NCBI RefSeq assembly: GCF_026248685.1
Contig: NZ_CP111036.1
Location: 186,001 to 250,000 of the forward strand
Direction: 5' to 3'
Source: Haladaptatus caseinilyticus
GTDB taxonomy: Archaea; Halobacteriota; Halobacteria; Halobacteriales; Haladaptataceae
DNA: 64,000 bases
How positions within the stretch are numbered: position 1 is the stretch's first letter; every line of letters begins with the position of its first letter. A program made the position numbers and the translations under genes. The notes below the pieces were generated by a model that was given only the letters and a program-made list of their open reading frames with translations, was not told the DNA's origin and made no database searches. Below are positions 36,049-43,915 of the stretch, one piece after another.

Positions 36049-37160
36049 GCGGTCGTCCTCCCTGCGAACAATCCCTGCGGCTTGAACAGCAGGATGAGGA
36101 TCATCATCGCGAACGCGGCGGCCCGTCCGAACTCACCCGGAATCCAGATGATTGCCAAATCCCACGTCAGTCCAATGACCAACCCACCGAGAATCGCACC
36201 GTAAATCGACCCGATACCGCCGAGGATGACCGCCGCGAAAATCGGGAGGAGGAGAAGCCACCCGAACTGGAAATCGATGGTTCCCGTCCAAAGCACCATC
36301 AGGTAGCCCGCGATGCCGGTCAGTCCACCGCCGATAATCCACGTCCAGCGGATGACCCGTTCGGTCGGAATCCCCGTAATCTGTGCGAGATCCTCGTTGT
36401 CGGCCATCGCCCGCATCGCTTTGCCGAGTTTCGTCCGCTGGAGGAGAAGATGAACGCCGAGCATCAATCCGACCGTCGAAACGAGCAGGGTGAGGTCGTG
36501 TGCCGTCACGGGAACGGTCCCGTCCCAAAGAAGGAGGCTCCACGTCGGAATCTCCTGGGACGCAGTGGTTCCACGATTCGCGGTTGAGAAGACGAACACG
36601 ATGAGGTATCGGAGCATGAAAGCCACACCGATACTCGTGATGAGAAGCGCGATTCCGCCCGAATCACGCATCGGCTTGTAGACGACGCGGTCGATGAACA
36701 GGGCGAGTACGATGGTTCCCAGTCCGGCGAGTACGAGTCCAGCGAGCACTGCGATCGTCGTCGTCGCGATCGTAATGTTGAGGTCGCTCGCGTATACCGT
36801 CCCGCCGGCACCGACCAGCAATAATCCTGCGAGTCCGGATTTACCGAACCCGGCCACGAGGTAGGTGACGGACCATCCCGTGAACGCGCCGCTCGTGATG
36901 TAGTCGCCATGTGAGAAGTTCGCGAAATTCAGAATGCTGTACGTCATCGATAGCCCGATACCCGCGAGACCGATGATGAGTCCGCGCATGAGACCGCTCC
37001 AGACGAGCGACCCGACGTCGGACACACGTAGGTTTCCGAGCAACAGTCGATTGAGGAAATCCACGACCAGAAGCGCCGCGAAGAGGCCGACGACCACGAG
37101 CAGTGGTCGCTCGACCACGAGGCGCCGTCCACGTGAATAGGTTTCATTTACGCCGTCCAT
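36045..37160 (-). CDS. livH: Branched-chain amino acid ABC transporter permease LivH
   Basis: 371 residues, about eight to nine membrane helices. Marks: GIGLSMTYSILNFANFSHGD, MRAMADNEDLAQITGIPTER and AVILGGIGSIYGAILGGLVI. First gene of the leftward operon. TATA-like GTTTAATAG lies at 37197-37205, about 37 bp upstream, with GGAG about 11 bp before the ATG as ribosome site. No binding-protein gene is attached, unusual for the family. Confidence 0.93.
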   Translation of the reverse strand: MDGVNETYSRGRRLVVERPLLVVVGLFAALLVVDFLNRLLLGNLRVSDVGSLVWSGLMRGLIIGLAGIGLSMTYSILNFANFSHGDYITSGAFTGWSVTYLVAGFGKSGLAGLLLVGAGGTVYASDLNITIATTTIAVLAGLVLAGLGTIVLALFIDRVVYKPMRDSGGIALLITSIGVAFMLRYLIVFVFSTANRGTTASQEIPTWSLLLWDGTVPVTAHDLTLLVSTVGLMLGVHLLLQRTKLGKAMRAMADNEDLAQITGIPTERVIRWTWIIGGGLTGIAGYLMVLWTGTIDFQFGWLLLLPIFAAVILGGIGSIYGAILGGLVIGLTWDLAIIWIPGEFGRAAAFAMMILILLFKPQGLFAGRTTA

Positions 37161-37370
37161 TGGTAACTCTCCACACGATAATCGGTTCAGGTCAGGCTAT
37201 TAAACCTTTCCGACAGAGTCTTCGGGTGAATTTCGGTAATGACGGCATACTCCCTATTGTTCGAAGGTTGTGTCCGATTCTTTTGTTTTCTCACTGTTTA
37301 CTCGAAAGTGTGTTTATTTTCATTATCTACTACCGACACACATATGCCGGGCGGTGTTGGAGCCACACGT

Positions 37371-38570
37371 ATGCCTATTCAGACCCTGGACGACCTCGCC
37401 GTCCAAGGGACGACCCTCGGCGTGCGCATCGACATCAACAGCCCGTTGACCGAGTCCGGTGACCTCGCCGACGATGCGCGTCTTCGGGCCCACGTCGATA
37501 CCCTCTCGGAACTGTTGGAACGCGGCGGTAAAGTGGCGGTTTTCGCTCACCAAGGCAGACCCGGTGGCGACGATTTCGCGAGCCTCTCTCCCCACGCGGA
37601 CCGATTGGACGAACTACTGCCGTATCCCGTTTCACATTGCGATGCGACGTTCTCCGCGGACGCACGGACCGCGGTGGAAAACCTCCGGGAAAGCGAAGCC
37701 GTCGTGCTCGAGAACACGCGCTTTTACAGCGAAGAGTACATGGAGTTCCCTGCGGAGCAGGCCGCTCAAACACACCTCGTCGACCGGCTCGTTCCAGTGC
37801 TCGACGCGTACGTCAACGACGCGTTTGCGGCCGCCCACCGGTCACAGCCATCGCTCGTTGGCTTTCCGACGCGGCTTCCGGGCTACGTCGGCAGGGTCAT
37901 GGAGCAGGAACTCGACGTGCTCGGTGATATCGATGCGACCCCGCGCCCACGCGTGTACGTTGTCGGTGGTGCAAAAGTCTCCGACTCCATCGCTGTCGCC
38001 GAGAACGTGCTGGAACGCGACCTCGCGGACCACGTGCTGACGGCGGGCGTCGTCGGCAACGTCTTTCTGTTCGCCGACGGTGCCGACCTCGGCGACGCGA
38101 GTGCGGACTTCATCCACGATCAAGGATACTGGGACTACATCGACGATGCCGCGGATCTGTTGGAAGCCTATAGCGACAAAATCCATCTGCCGAAGGACGC
38201 CGCAGTCGAGCGAAACGGCGAACGCGCCGAACTAACCCGCGACGACTTCCCGCCGGAAGAGGATGAGGCCGCGATGGACATCGGCAAAGCCACCATCACC
38301 GCCTATTCAAAAATACTCCGCGAGGCGGGCACTGTCATCCTTAACGGTCCAGCAGGCGTGTTCGAGGACGATACGTTCGCCGACGGAACCCGGGAGTTGT
38401 ACACCGAAGCGGTGAACGCCGAGTACAGCATCGTCGGTGGCGGAGACACTGCGGCCGCGATTCGAAAGTTCGACCTTTCCGGCTTCGACCACGTCAGCAC
38501 CGGCGGTGGCGCGTGTCTCCGAATGTTGACGGGTGACCAACTTCCAGCAGTGGACGCGCTCTCCAGATAG
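37371..38570 (+). CDS. pgk: Phosphoglycerate kinase
   Basis: 399 residues from ATG 37371 (MPIQTLDDLAVQGTTLGVRI). Further in-frame ATGs upstream (37344, 37239) are less consistent with family N-termini. Marks: IDINSPLTESGDL, VAVFAHQGRPGGDDF, FAAAHRSQPSLVGFP, GGAKVSDSIAVAENVL, ILNGPAGVFEDDTFADGTRE and GGGDTAAAIRKF. It interconverts 1,3-bisphosphoglycerate and 3-phosphoglycerate. The GNAT gene begins at the base right after its stop. Confidence 0.94.
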   Translation: MPIQTLDDLAVQGTTLGVRIDINSPLTESGDLADDARLRAHVDTLSELLERGGKVAVFAHQGRPGGDDFASLSPHADRLDELLPYPVSHCDATFSADARTAVENLRESEAVVLENTRFYSEEYMEFPAEQAAQTHLVDRLVPVLDAYVNDAFAAAHRSQPSLVGFPTRLPGYVGRVMEQELDVLGDIDATPRPRVYVVGGAKVSDSIAVAENVLERDLADHVLTAGVVGNVFLFADGADLGDASADFIHDQGYWDYIDDAADLLEAYSDKIHLPKDAAVERNGERAELTRDDFPPEEDEAAMDIGKATITAYSKILREAGTVILNGPAGVFEDDTFADGTRELYTEAVNAEYSIVGGGDTAAAIRKFDLSGFDHVSTGGGACLRMLTGDQLPAVDALSR

Positions 38571-39047
38571 ATGGTCACGATAGGGGCGGCGACGAGTGCG
38601 GATATCGATCACCTCGCCGACCTCTGGGTCGAACTCGCTCGTGACCAACGCGCGCACGGTTCACATCTCCTTCCGGACGAAAACCGAAATAACGTCCGCA
38701 ACAGTATCGCTCGACACGTAATCGAAAACACGCTGCTCGTCGCACGTGACCCGGCTGTCGTCGGGTTCGTCATGTTCGAACTCCAGTCCGGCGTCTACGA
38801 ACAGGCGACAACCCGCGGCGTCATTCAGAACATCTACGTCGAGCCCGAACGACGGGATTCTGGCATCGGTACGAAGCTCCTGGATGCCGCGGAAAACACA
38901 TTGGTCGAGCGTGGTGCGGAGCGGTTGGCCTTGGAAGTGATGGCGGGAAACGAAGACGCCCGGAGACTGTATCGAAACCGGGGATACGAACCGCATCGTA
39001 TCGAGTTGGAAAAATCGGTCGAAAACGATAACCACTCAAAGGAGTAG
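38571..39047 (+). CDS. GNAT-family N-acetyltransferase
   Basis: 158 residues. Acetyl-CoA motif A is IYVEPERRDSGIGTKLLDAA (a variant of R/Q-x-x-G-x-G/A), followed by LALEVMAGNEDARRLYRNRGY as motif B. Starts immediately after the pgk stop, so probably co-transcribed and coupled. Substrate unknown; the C-terminus RIELEKSVEND resembles small-molecule or protein N-alpha acetyltransferases. Confidence 0.9.
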   Translation: MVTIGAATSADIDHLADLWVELARDQRAHGSHLLPDENRNNVRNSIARHVIENTLLVARDPAVVGFVMFELQSGVYEQATTRGVIQNIYVEPERRDSGIGTKLLDAAENTLVERGAERLALEVMAGNEDARRLYRNRGYEPHRIELEKSVENDNHSKE

Positions 39048-39064
39048 CCACAATTCCCATCTGC

Positions 39065-39138
39065 GCCAAGGGAGCTTGGGTGGTTCAAGCACTCGATTTG
39101 TAATCGAGAATACGTGGGTTCAAATCCCACCCTTGGCT
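39065..39138 (+). tRNA. tRNA-Thr (anticodon TGT)
   Basis: Acceptor GCCAAGG pairs with CCTTGGC, discriminator T. The anticodon arm is CTCGA-TTTGTAA-TCGAG with anticodon TGT (threonine, ACA), T arm GTGGG-TTCAAAT-CCCAC. Lies 17 bp after the GNAT stop. Confidence 0.95.
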
Positions 39139-39492
39139 TTTCGATTGTTTTCGTGCGAGCGGAGTCCGCGTGGCGATATGAACGATAGTTACCATAGTTG
39201 AAAAGACGGGTTGACACCGTCTGTTCGACATACCTGCCTTCGAAACACCCGTGTTGAATGTCGATTATCGCCACAACTATCATCCGAATTGTCATTTCTG
39301 CACCCGTTGTTACGATGATTTCTCGTATCATCGATAGTAAACGAATAGTTGTGTTTGATTTTGAACTGTTTACACATTATCTGTGGTACACAATCGGTAT
39401 TTCGAATACCACAAAAGCGACTAATTTCAGCGACACGACCTTCATCGGACAGGATTAACCGGCTCTTAACTCCGAATCCCGGGTTGTGAACT

Positions 39493-39519
39493 GTTGTTGG
39501 CCGTCCGACCGGCCACAAC
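39493..39519. promoter_or_regulatory. Inverted repeat upstream of the 39562 gene
   Basis: GTTGTTGGCCG-TCCGAC-CGGCCACAAC is a near-perfect inverted repeat with one extra T. It ends 12 bp before the TATA box (39531-39536), a location suited to an activator or repressor site. Confidence 0.4.
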
Positions 39520-39530
39520 TATCGCGCGGT

Positions 39531-39536
39531 TTTATA
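39531..39536 (+). promoter_or_regulatory. TATA box of the 39562 gene
   Basis: TTTATA, preceded by CGCGGT, is 26 bp upstream of the ATG at 39562, giving a leaderless transcript. Confidence 0.6.
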
Positions 39537-39561
39537 CCGGTACGGTGCCTGTCCGTTTTGC

Positions 39562-39954
39562 ATGAGCCGCACCCAGAGCGTCCCCCTCTGGATGGCATCT
39601 CCCGAGGAGTTTCGAAGTACGCTCAAGATGGTGTTGAGTACGGCGTACAAAAACGACCGCCGGTTCGACCGCTCGTGGACGTTCAGCTATCCAGACGATG
39701 ACCTATCCGACCTGATGGTCGAGATCACGCATTTAGAGAAAGGTGGAACGAGCGTGATGATGAATCCACCCCAGCCGACGAAGCCCCCCGAACAAGCCGT
39801 CGTCAAGGATTTCCGCGACGTGCTCGGTGACCTCCTACTGAAAGGGCATCATCGTGGAATCGAGTTCGACCGCTCCTGGACTCTTCGATACCCCGAGGCA
39901 GACCATCCGGACCTGATGGTCGAGGTAACACACGTGGAAGAGCGTCCCGACTGA
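39562..39954 (+). CDS. Uncharacterised protein with internal tandem duplication
   Basis: 130 residues, soluble. Two copies of one unit are visible: FDRSWTFSYPDDDLSDLMVE then ITHLEK (residues about 35-60), and FDRSWTLRYPEADHPDLMVE then VTHVEE (about 101-126). Each is preceded by a helix (STLKMVLSTAYKNDRR; KDFRDVLGDLLLKGHHRGI). So the protein is a duplicated helix plus beta-hairpin module of about 65 residues. I do not recognise the family. The promoter is clear (TATA at 39531). Confidence 0.75.
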   Translation: MSRTQSVPLWMASPEEFRSTLKMVLSTAYKNDRRFDRSWTFSYPDDDLSDLMVEITHLEKGGTSVMMNPPQPTKPPEQAVVKDFRDVLGDLLLKGHHRGIEFDRSWTLRYPEADHPDLMVEVTHVEERPD

Positions 39955-40010
39955 TCGAAACAGCACGTGATCGCCCCGAAGACCGTGCCGATGACGGAAG
40001 AATCGAGAAC

Positions 40011-40381
40011 ATGCAGTTTACCGTCGTCCACGGAGACATCGCGGAACAGAGTACAGACGTGCTCGTCAACGCCGCAGGGACCAGTCTCAGAATGGAAGCG
40101 GAGTGGCAGGTGCGCTCCGGCGCGGAGCAAACGGGCCGATACACGACGACGCGATTTCCAACGGTCCCATCGAACTCGGCAGCGCCGCAGTAACCGGTGC
40201 GTACGAATTCGACACGGAGTACGTCGTTCACGCTGCGGCCATGCCTCACTACGGCGACGGGCATGCAACGGACGTTCGACTCATCGCCTACGGTGACGAC
40301 GAACTCCGGACGGTTCGTTATGTTTTGGAATCGGCCAAAAACGCCCGACTAAAGGCCGGAAAACAGTCATATTCTCGATGA
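40011..40381 (+). pseudogene. Broken macro-domain (ADP-ribose-binding) gene
   Basis: The first frame reads MQFTVVHGDIAEQSTDVLVN then AAGTSLRM, the start of a macro domain. The next frame continues the fold as GSGVAGALRRGANGPI, IELGSAAVTGAYEFDTEYVV and HAAAMPHYGDGHAT, so one base is missing just after ATGG near 40093. After GDGHAT the text jumps to DVRLIAYGDDELRTVRYVLE, normally the family's C-terminal end, so about 70 residues including the conserved LPALGxG loop are gone. Two independent lesions argue for a true pseudogene. Confidence 0.75.
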
Positions 40382-40391
40382 AATTCGTCTC

Positions 40392-40691
40392 TCACCGGGC
40401 TGAGGAGTCGTTTGGTTCCATGTCCTCTTCCGCATCTCCCGACCCGATTCCGAGCGTCGCGGCGGTCTCGATGGCCTCGACATCGAGTTCGCAGAGCTCT
40501 GCGACGACCCGCTGTGGAACGACGACTCGAAGCGTCTCGAACGCCAGTTCTGCATCGACTTCGCCGTCAAGTGCTTCCACTCGCTTTTTGATTCGGCCGG
40601 CGTCCGCGTCACCGAGTCGGAGCACGAGGGAGACTGTTTCGTCTCGCGGATTATCGCGTATTCTGCGCACGGGGTGGGACAGGTAGGTCAT
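40392..40691 (-). CDS. Conserved haloarchaeal hypothetical protein
   Basis: 99 residues, acidic, mixed alpha/beta: SLVLRLGDADAGRIKKRVEA then LDGEVDAELAFETLRVVVPQ and VAELCELDVEAIETAATLGI. No membrane segment or motif I recognise. It overlaps the peroxiredoxin stop by 4 bp (ATGA), so the two are translated together and it may serve in the same oxidative-stress context. The alternating strand-helix pattern suggests a ferredoxin-like fold. Confidence 0.7.
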   Translation of the reverse strand: MTYLSHPVRRIRDNPRDETVSLVLRLGDADAGRIKKRVEALDGEVDAELAFETLRVVVPQRVVAELCELDVEAIETAATLGIGSGDAEEDMEPNDSSAR

Positions 40692-41137
40692 TCGAGCCTC
40701 GAAAGGATTTCTTGGGCGTGGCCGTCGGGTGACACGTCCGTAAACACGTGCTCGATGGTGCCGTTCCGGACGACGAACGTGTTCCGGAAAACGCCATCGA
40801 AGGTCTTTCCGAACATGTTCTTTTCGCCGTAAGAGCCGTACGCACTCGCTACCTCGCCGGATTCGTCGCTCAGCAGTTCGATTGGAAGGTCGTATTTGTC
40901 GCGGAACTTTTCGAGATCCGAAACTGAGTCATCGCTGATTCCGATGATGGGAACCCCACGCTCGGCGAACTCGTCCCACGTGTCGCGAAAACCGCACGCT
41001 TCGGTCGTACAGCCAGGGGTGTCGGCACGCGGGTAGAAGTAAACGACCACTCTACCGTCGAAATCGTCCAGTGAAACGGGTTCTCCTGCGTGGTTTGGAA
41101 GTTCAAACGCTGGTGCCTGTTGGCCGGGATCGAGCAT
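40688..41137 (-). CDS. bcp: Peroxiredoxin (BCP/PrxQ type)
   Basis: 149 residues from ATG 41137 (MLDPGQQAPAFELPNHAGEP). The peroxidatic and resolving cysteines sit in YPRADTPGCTTEACGFRD, five residues apart as in atypical 2-Cys BCP enzymes. Other marks are VPIIGISDDSVSDLEKFRDK and RNTFVVRNGTIEHVF. It reduces H2O2 and alkyl hydroperoxides with thiol donors. First gene of a two-gene unit with the 99-residue protein downstream. Confidence 0.92.
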   Translation of the reverse strand: MLDPGQQAPAFELPNHAGEPVSLDDFDGRVVVYFYPRADTPGCTTEACGFRDTWDEFAERGVPIIGISDDSVSDLEKFRDKYDLPIELLSDESGEVASAYGSYGEKNMFGKTFDGVFRNTFVVRNGTIEHVFTDVSPDGHAQEILSRLE

Positions 41138-41177
41138 GACTCTCGCTTCGAAGCGAGCGAAGAACTGCGTTACGGAG

Positions 41178-41348
41178 TCATTCGCCAGCCACGACGAACG
41201 TGCGCCCACCTTTCCGTTCGAGGTGGATAGCGCCGTCTTCGGTGGAAGTTCGGACGTATGCGGCGACTTCGCTGGCGGACAATCCCGATACGTCCGCTGC
41301 GTTTCCCGGACGAACGCCCGGTCGTTCCGCACTCGTTTCGACGTTCAT
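41178..41348 (-). CDS. Small protein, 56 residues
   Basis: ATG 41348 to TGA 41178. The sequence has the feel of a structured small protein: VSGLSASEVAAYVRTSTEDG (a helix with a turn) then AIHLERKGGRTFVVAGE, a beta-hairpin. Third codon positions are GC-rich like neighbours. It lies 40 bp upstream of the peroxiredoxin on the same strand and may be in its transcript. No family recognised. Confidence 0.55.
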   Translation of the reverse strand: MNVETSAERPGVRPGNAADVSGLSASEVAAYVRTSTEDGAIHLERKGGRTFVVAGE

Positions 41349-41607
41349 GTTCAGTATTTGTCCGGTTGACTAATGAAAGCAAGCCTAGTGGAGCGAAAGT
41401 GAACGTGGTCGTATCGGATCCCGAAACGCGCTTGCATTCGGTTTCAAAGCGTGCCGAATCGGACGGGGATATCCATCGGTTGGGAACCGGTCAACAACGA
41501 TTCGGTACTCGGTGGCGTTGGTTCAATAGCAGAGTGCCACCGATCGGTTCTTGTTCAGGACACGCTGAGTCGGACCTGCTCCATCATCGCAAAGACGAAC
41601 GGTCGGA

Positions 41608-41829
41608 CTACTTCCGCAACGTAACTTGCTCGCCGTCCTTTTCGACCAGTTCGCGCTCTCGAAGGGTCCGGACGATAGTGTACAGCGCGATTTTTGGAAG
41701 TCCCAAACCGGTCTGTAGTTCATCGATAGTCGCCTCTCGTGTGGTCGTGAGGTAGAGATACACGAGTTTTGCACGGGGAGATGCCAGTTCGTCAGGTATC
41801 GGTGTCGAAGGTGCCGTTCTGATACTCAT
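41608..41829 (-). CDS. Small winged-helix DNA-binding protein (TrmB/MarR-like)
   Basis: 73 residues from ATG 41829 (MSIRTAPSTPIPDELASPRA). It is essentially one winged helix: AKLVYLYLTTTREATIDELQ, then TGLGLPKIALYTIVRTLRER and ELVEKDGEQVTLRK, with the recognition helix near LPKIALYTIVRTL. Haloarchaea encode many such single-domain regulators. Targets unknown; it lies next to the damaged motility-like stretch. Divergent from the 41978 gene with about 150 bp between. Confidence 0.8.
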   Translation of the reverse strand: MSIRTAPSTPIPDELASPRAKLVYLYLTTTREATIDELQTGLGLPKIALYTIVRTLRERELVEKDGEQVTLRK

Positions 41830-41977
41830 GTTGGTATTGCAGGGAAAACATTCGACAATAATAAAGCCTCGTGACGACAATTGTCGAAAACACCTGTGAT
41901 ATCACTTTTTCGACCAGTGTTCTCTCGGAGCTGAACTGCCGGTGATTTTATGTAATGGCCCGTGGTAGCGGTCGCTC

Positions 41978-42487
41978 ATGGGTCCAGCGCGGGACGAGGC
42001 CGACGAGGAGACGGGGGCAGTCCTTTCAGCCGACGAACTCGATATCGAACGAAGTGACAACGTCGTCGCACTGGATGAGGGCCGGTACGTCATCGGGTCG
42101 CACGGTGAGCCGTCCGTCCCGGATCGGCCGGTGCTCGACTCCGCGTCGGAGACGACGACCGAAACTGTATCACCATCGACATTCTCGTCCACATCGCAAT
42201 CGGGCGAGTCGGAGGAGGCAAACGGCCGAACACAACCAGATTCACGGATCGACTCCCGTGAGGTCCACCGATGGCTCGAAGACGACCTCGACGACGTTGA
42301 CTCCCGCTACGGGTTTCACATCTCTGCGAAGTCGGAAGGAGCGATCAGCCACCAGCGGATGTTCTCCGACGACGTCGGGACGGTTTTCGACAGTCTTCTG
42401 AGTTTGAGTTCGACCGTCTCACCCTCGCCGAGGTTGCTTCCACCGATTGCTCCCGCGTTCATCGAGATGGTGAATCGATCGTCCTGA
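41978..42487 (+). CDS. DUF7500-like protein with replaced C-terminus
   Basis: 169 residues. The N-terminus ([20 protein letters not shown], then [13 protein letters not shown]) and the segment [20 protein letters not shown] then [20 protein letters not shown] fit a haloarchaeal family I recall as DUF7500. After TVFDSLL (about 42400) the expected ending is lost, and the frame continues through the antisense strand of the archaellin gene ([17 protein letters not shown]). The original C-terminal about 30 residues are missing, so the product is a chimera and probably non-functional. Confidence 0.6.
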   Translation: MGPARDEADEETGAVLSADELDIERSDNVVALDEGRYVIGSHGEPSVPDRPVLDSASETTTETVSPSTFSSTSQSGESEEANGRTQPDSRIDSREVHRWLEDDLDDVDSRYGFHISAKSEGAISHQRMFSDDVGTVFDSLLSLSSTVSPSPRLLPPIAPAFIEMVNRSS

Positions 42488-42945
42488 CTGTTGAGTACGG
42501 GGACGGAGTTGTCCTGATCTTTGATGTCCGAGACGTTGAACTGCGTGCTCGTCCCTGCACCGCCGCTACCGTTGAAAGTAGCGTCAACTTCACTCATGTT
42601 TCCGGACACGAGTGTGGTTGCCTTGTTCGGGCCGATCCACTCGATGGTGGCCGTCGAGAGGTTGATATCGTCGGACCCCGAGCCACGCATGACCGTGAGG
42701 TTGATGTAATCGACCCTCTCGTTGTTCGTGACGTTACCGAAACCGCTGACGACTTGCACGCGGTTCGAGACCTGTGCGCTGCTGTCCTGACCGGTCTGTT
42801 CGGACTTCGACTGCAGGAAGCCCGCCGTGTTGATGAGCACACCGGCCGCGATCGCGGCGACCAGCACCATCGCGATGAACACGATGAGCGTTCCGATACC
42901 GACTTGGCCTCGGTTGTCGAGGCGTTCTTGAATTGCGTCTTTCAT
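42316..42945 (-). CDS. Archaellin (flagellin) with replaced C-terminus
   Basis: 209 residues. The N-terminus [20 protein letters not shown] then [20 protein letters not shown] is a typical archaellin, with preflagellin-peptidase cleavage before QVGIGT. The beta domain follows ([20 protein letters not shown]). After [11 protein letters not shown], where archaellins normally end with a final strand, the frame runs into the antisense of the DUF7500-like gene ([17 protein letters not shown]). The loss of the terminal strand should harm filament assembly. No other archaellum genes are nearby. Confidence 0.75.
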   Translation of the reverse strand: MKDAIQERLDNRGQVGIGTLIVFIAMVLVAAIAAGVLINTAGFLQSKSEQTGQDSSAQVSNRVQVVSGFGNVTNNERVDYINLTVMRGSGSDDINLSTATIEWIGPNKATTLVSGNMSEVDATFNGSGGAGTSTQFNVSDIKDQDNSVPVLNSQDDRFTISMNAGAIGGSNLGEGETVELKLRRLSKTVPTSSENIRWWLIAPSDFAEM

Positions 42946-43122
42946 GATTTCTCACATCATGTCCGAGAAGATATGTATCACAACCCGGACTCTATTCGAG
43001 ACAAATCAAAGGAATGTATTAAATCTACGTGTTCAATTATCAGACGTGATATCGACAAACCCAGGCATTTATAGTCTCTTATCAGCACATTGGGTTCTCA
43101 GTATGAATGGGTAGAGACAGTA

Positions 43123-43362
43123 CTAGTCATCTTTCCATAATTGAAAAATAATGAAAAGATATCCGATCGTCGAGATAAGATAGTTAACCGACAACAGATA
43201 GCGAATCCCCTGAAAATCGAGCAAAAACGCGCTGATGGTCGTTGCAAGGGACGCCGAAACGAGACACGTGAACCCGACAGAGAGGTGAAAAAGCGCTGGA
43301 CGGGACGTTCGATAATACGCCCGTACTGCGAACGCAACCATCGATAGACCTGCGACAACCAC
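43123..43362 (-). CDS. DUF7521-like three-helix membrane protein, natural start out of frame
   Basis: 79 residues if started at GTG 43362, with three hydrophobic stretches (VVVAGLSMVAFAVRAYY, FHLSVGFTCLVSASLATTIS, VNYLISTIGYLFIIFQL). Upstream the same frame codes TELLYIAFSLT, the expected N-terminus of this haloarchaeal family (DUF7521 by memory), but has no start. The ATG at 43403 would enter it only if the adjoining G6 run (43396-43401, C on plus) were G7. Follows the winged-helix gene directly, a pairing common for this family. Assembly error, slippage or mutation are all possible. Confidence 0.6.
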   Translation of the reverse strand: MVVAGLSMVAFAVRAYYRTSRPALFHLSVGFTCLVSASLATTISAFLLDFQGIRYLLSVNYLISTIGYLFIIFQLWKDD

Positions 43363-43404
43363 GGTAAGACTGAAAGCGATGTACAGGAGTTCGGTCCCCC
43401 CATC

Positions 43405-43746
43405 TTATCGCTCCTCTTTCAAATCACGCCACACATCCACCAACGAGTTTTCGACTTCGGGGCGGTCATCGACGGCGACGTCGATGCCGTCGCTCGAAAA
43501 AGCGATCGAAACGGCATCGATATCCCGACGATATACTTTCGGCCGGCGACCCTCGTTGGAGAACTCCCGCCCGGTGAGTTCGAGCAGGTTCGCCTCCGTG
43601 AGTTCCTCGATTCTTCGATAGCTGGTCGCTATCGGAATGCCGAGTTCCTCACTCAGCTCCTGCACCGATTTCGGCTTATGCGTCGCGTCGAGTATCTCGG
43701 CGTTGTACTTATTGCCGAGCACGCGAAGCAGTTCCAGGGACCCCAT
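43405..43746 (-). CDS. Winged-helix regulator (ArsR-like)
   Basis: 113 residues. Winged helix over residues 1-75: MGSLELLRVLGNKYNAEILD, HKPKSVQELSEELGIPIATS then YRRIEELTEANLLELTGREF and the wing RRPKVYRRDIDAVSIAF. C-terminal about 30 residues are a short helix probably for dimerisation (VENSLVDVWRDLKEER). Directly upstream of the DUF7521-like membrane protein, so the two may form a membrane-linked regulatory pair. Confidence 0.85.
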   Translation of the reverse strand: MGSLELLRVLGNKYNAEILDATHKPKSVQELSEELGIPIATSYRRIEELTEANLLELTGREFSNEGRRPKVYRRDIDAVSIAFSSDGIDVAVDDRPEVENSLVDVWRDLKEER

Positions 43747-43915
43747 CGGTTATCGGGTTTGATAACAAGACCATAAAAAGATACCGTACCGAATTGCATC
43801 GAAACTTACAGAGAAAATAATCGTATTATAGAGTGGTTTCGAAAGCTGTAAAACGGGATCGTCCACGACACCGTTCTACGGAACAGTAAAGTGAGTTCAC
43901 GGAAGAGAAGGGATT

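Larger units (their letters stand above)
39139..39561. other. A/T-richer intergenic stretch with nested inverted repeats
   Basis: About 420 bp with no convincing gene; the open frames here lack haloarchaeal codon use. It holds several inverted repeats: GACGG-N7-CCGTC near 39207, TGTGGTA...TACCACA around GGTATT-TCG-AATACC (39382-39410), and a larger one at 39493-39519. Its lower GC and position right after a tRNA fit an old integration scar, but I find no integrase or tRNA-end repeat. Confidence 0.4.

Noticed and set aside
39189-39518. 109-codon minus-strand frame after tRNA-Thr
   Set aside because: Poor codon use, no motif, and it crosses several inverted repeats and a promoter region.
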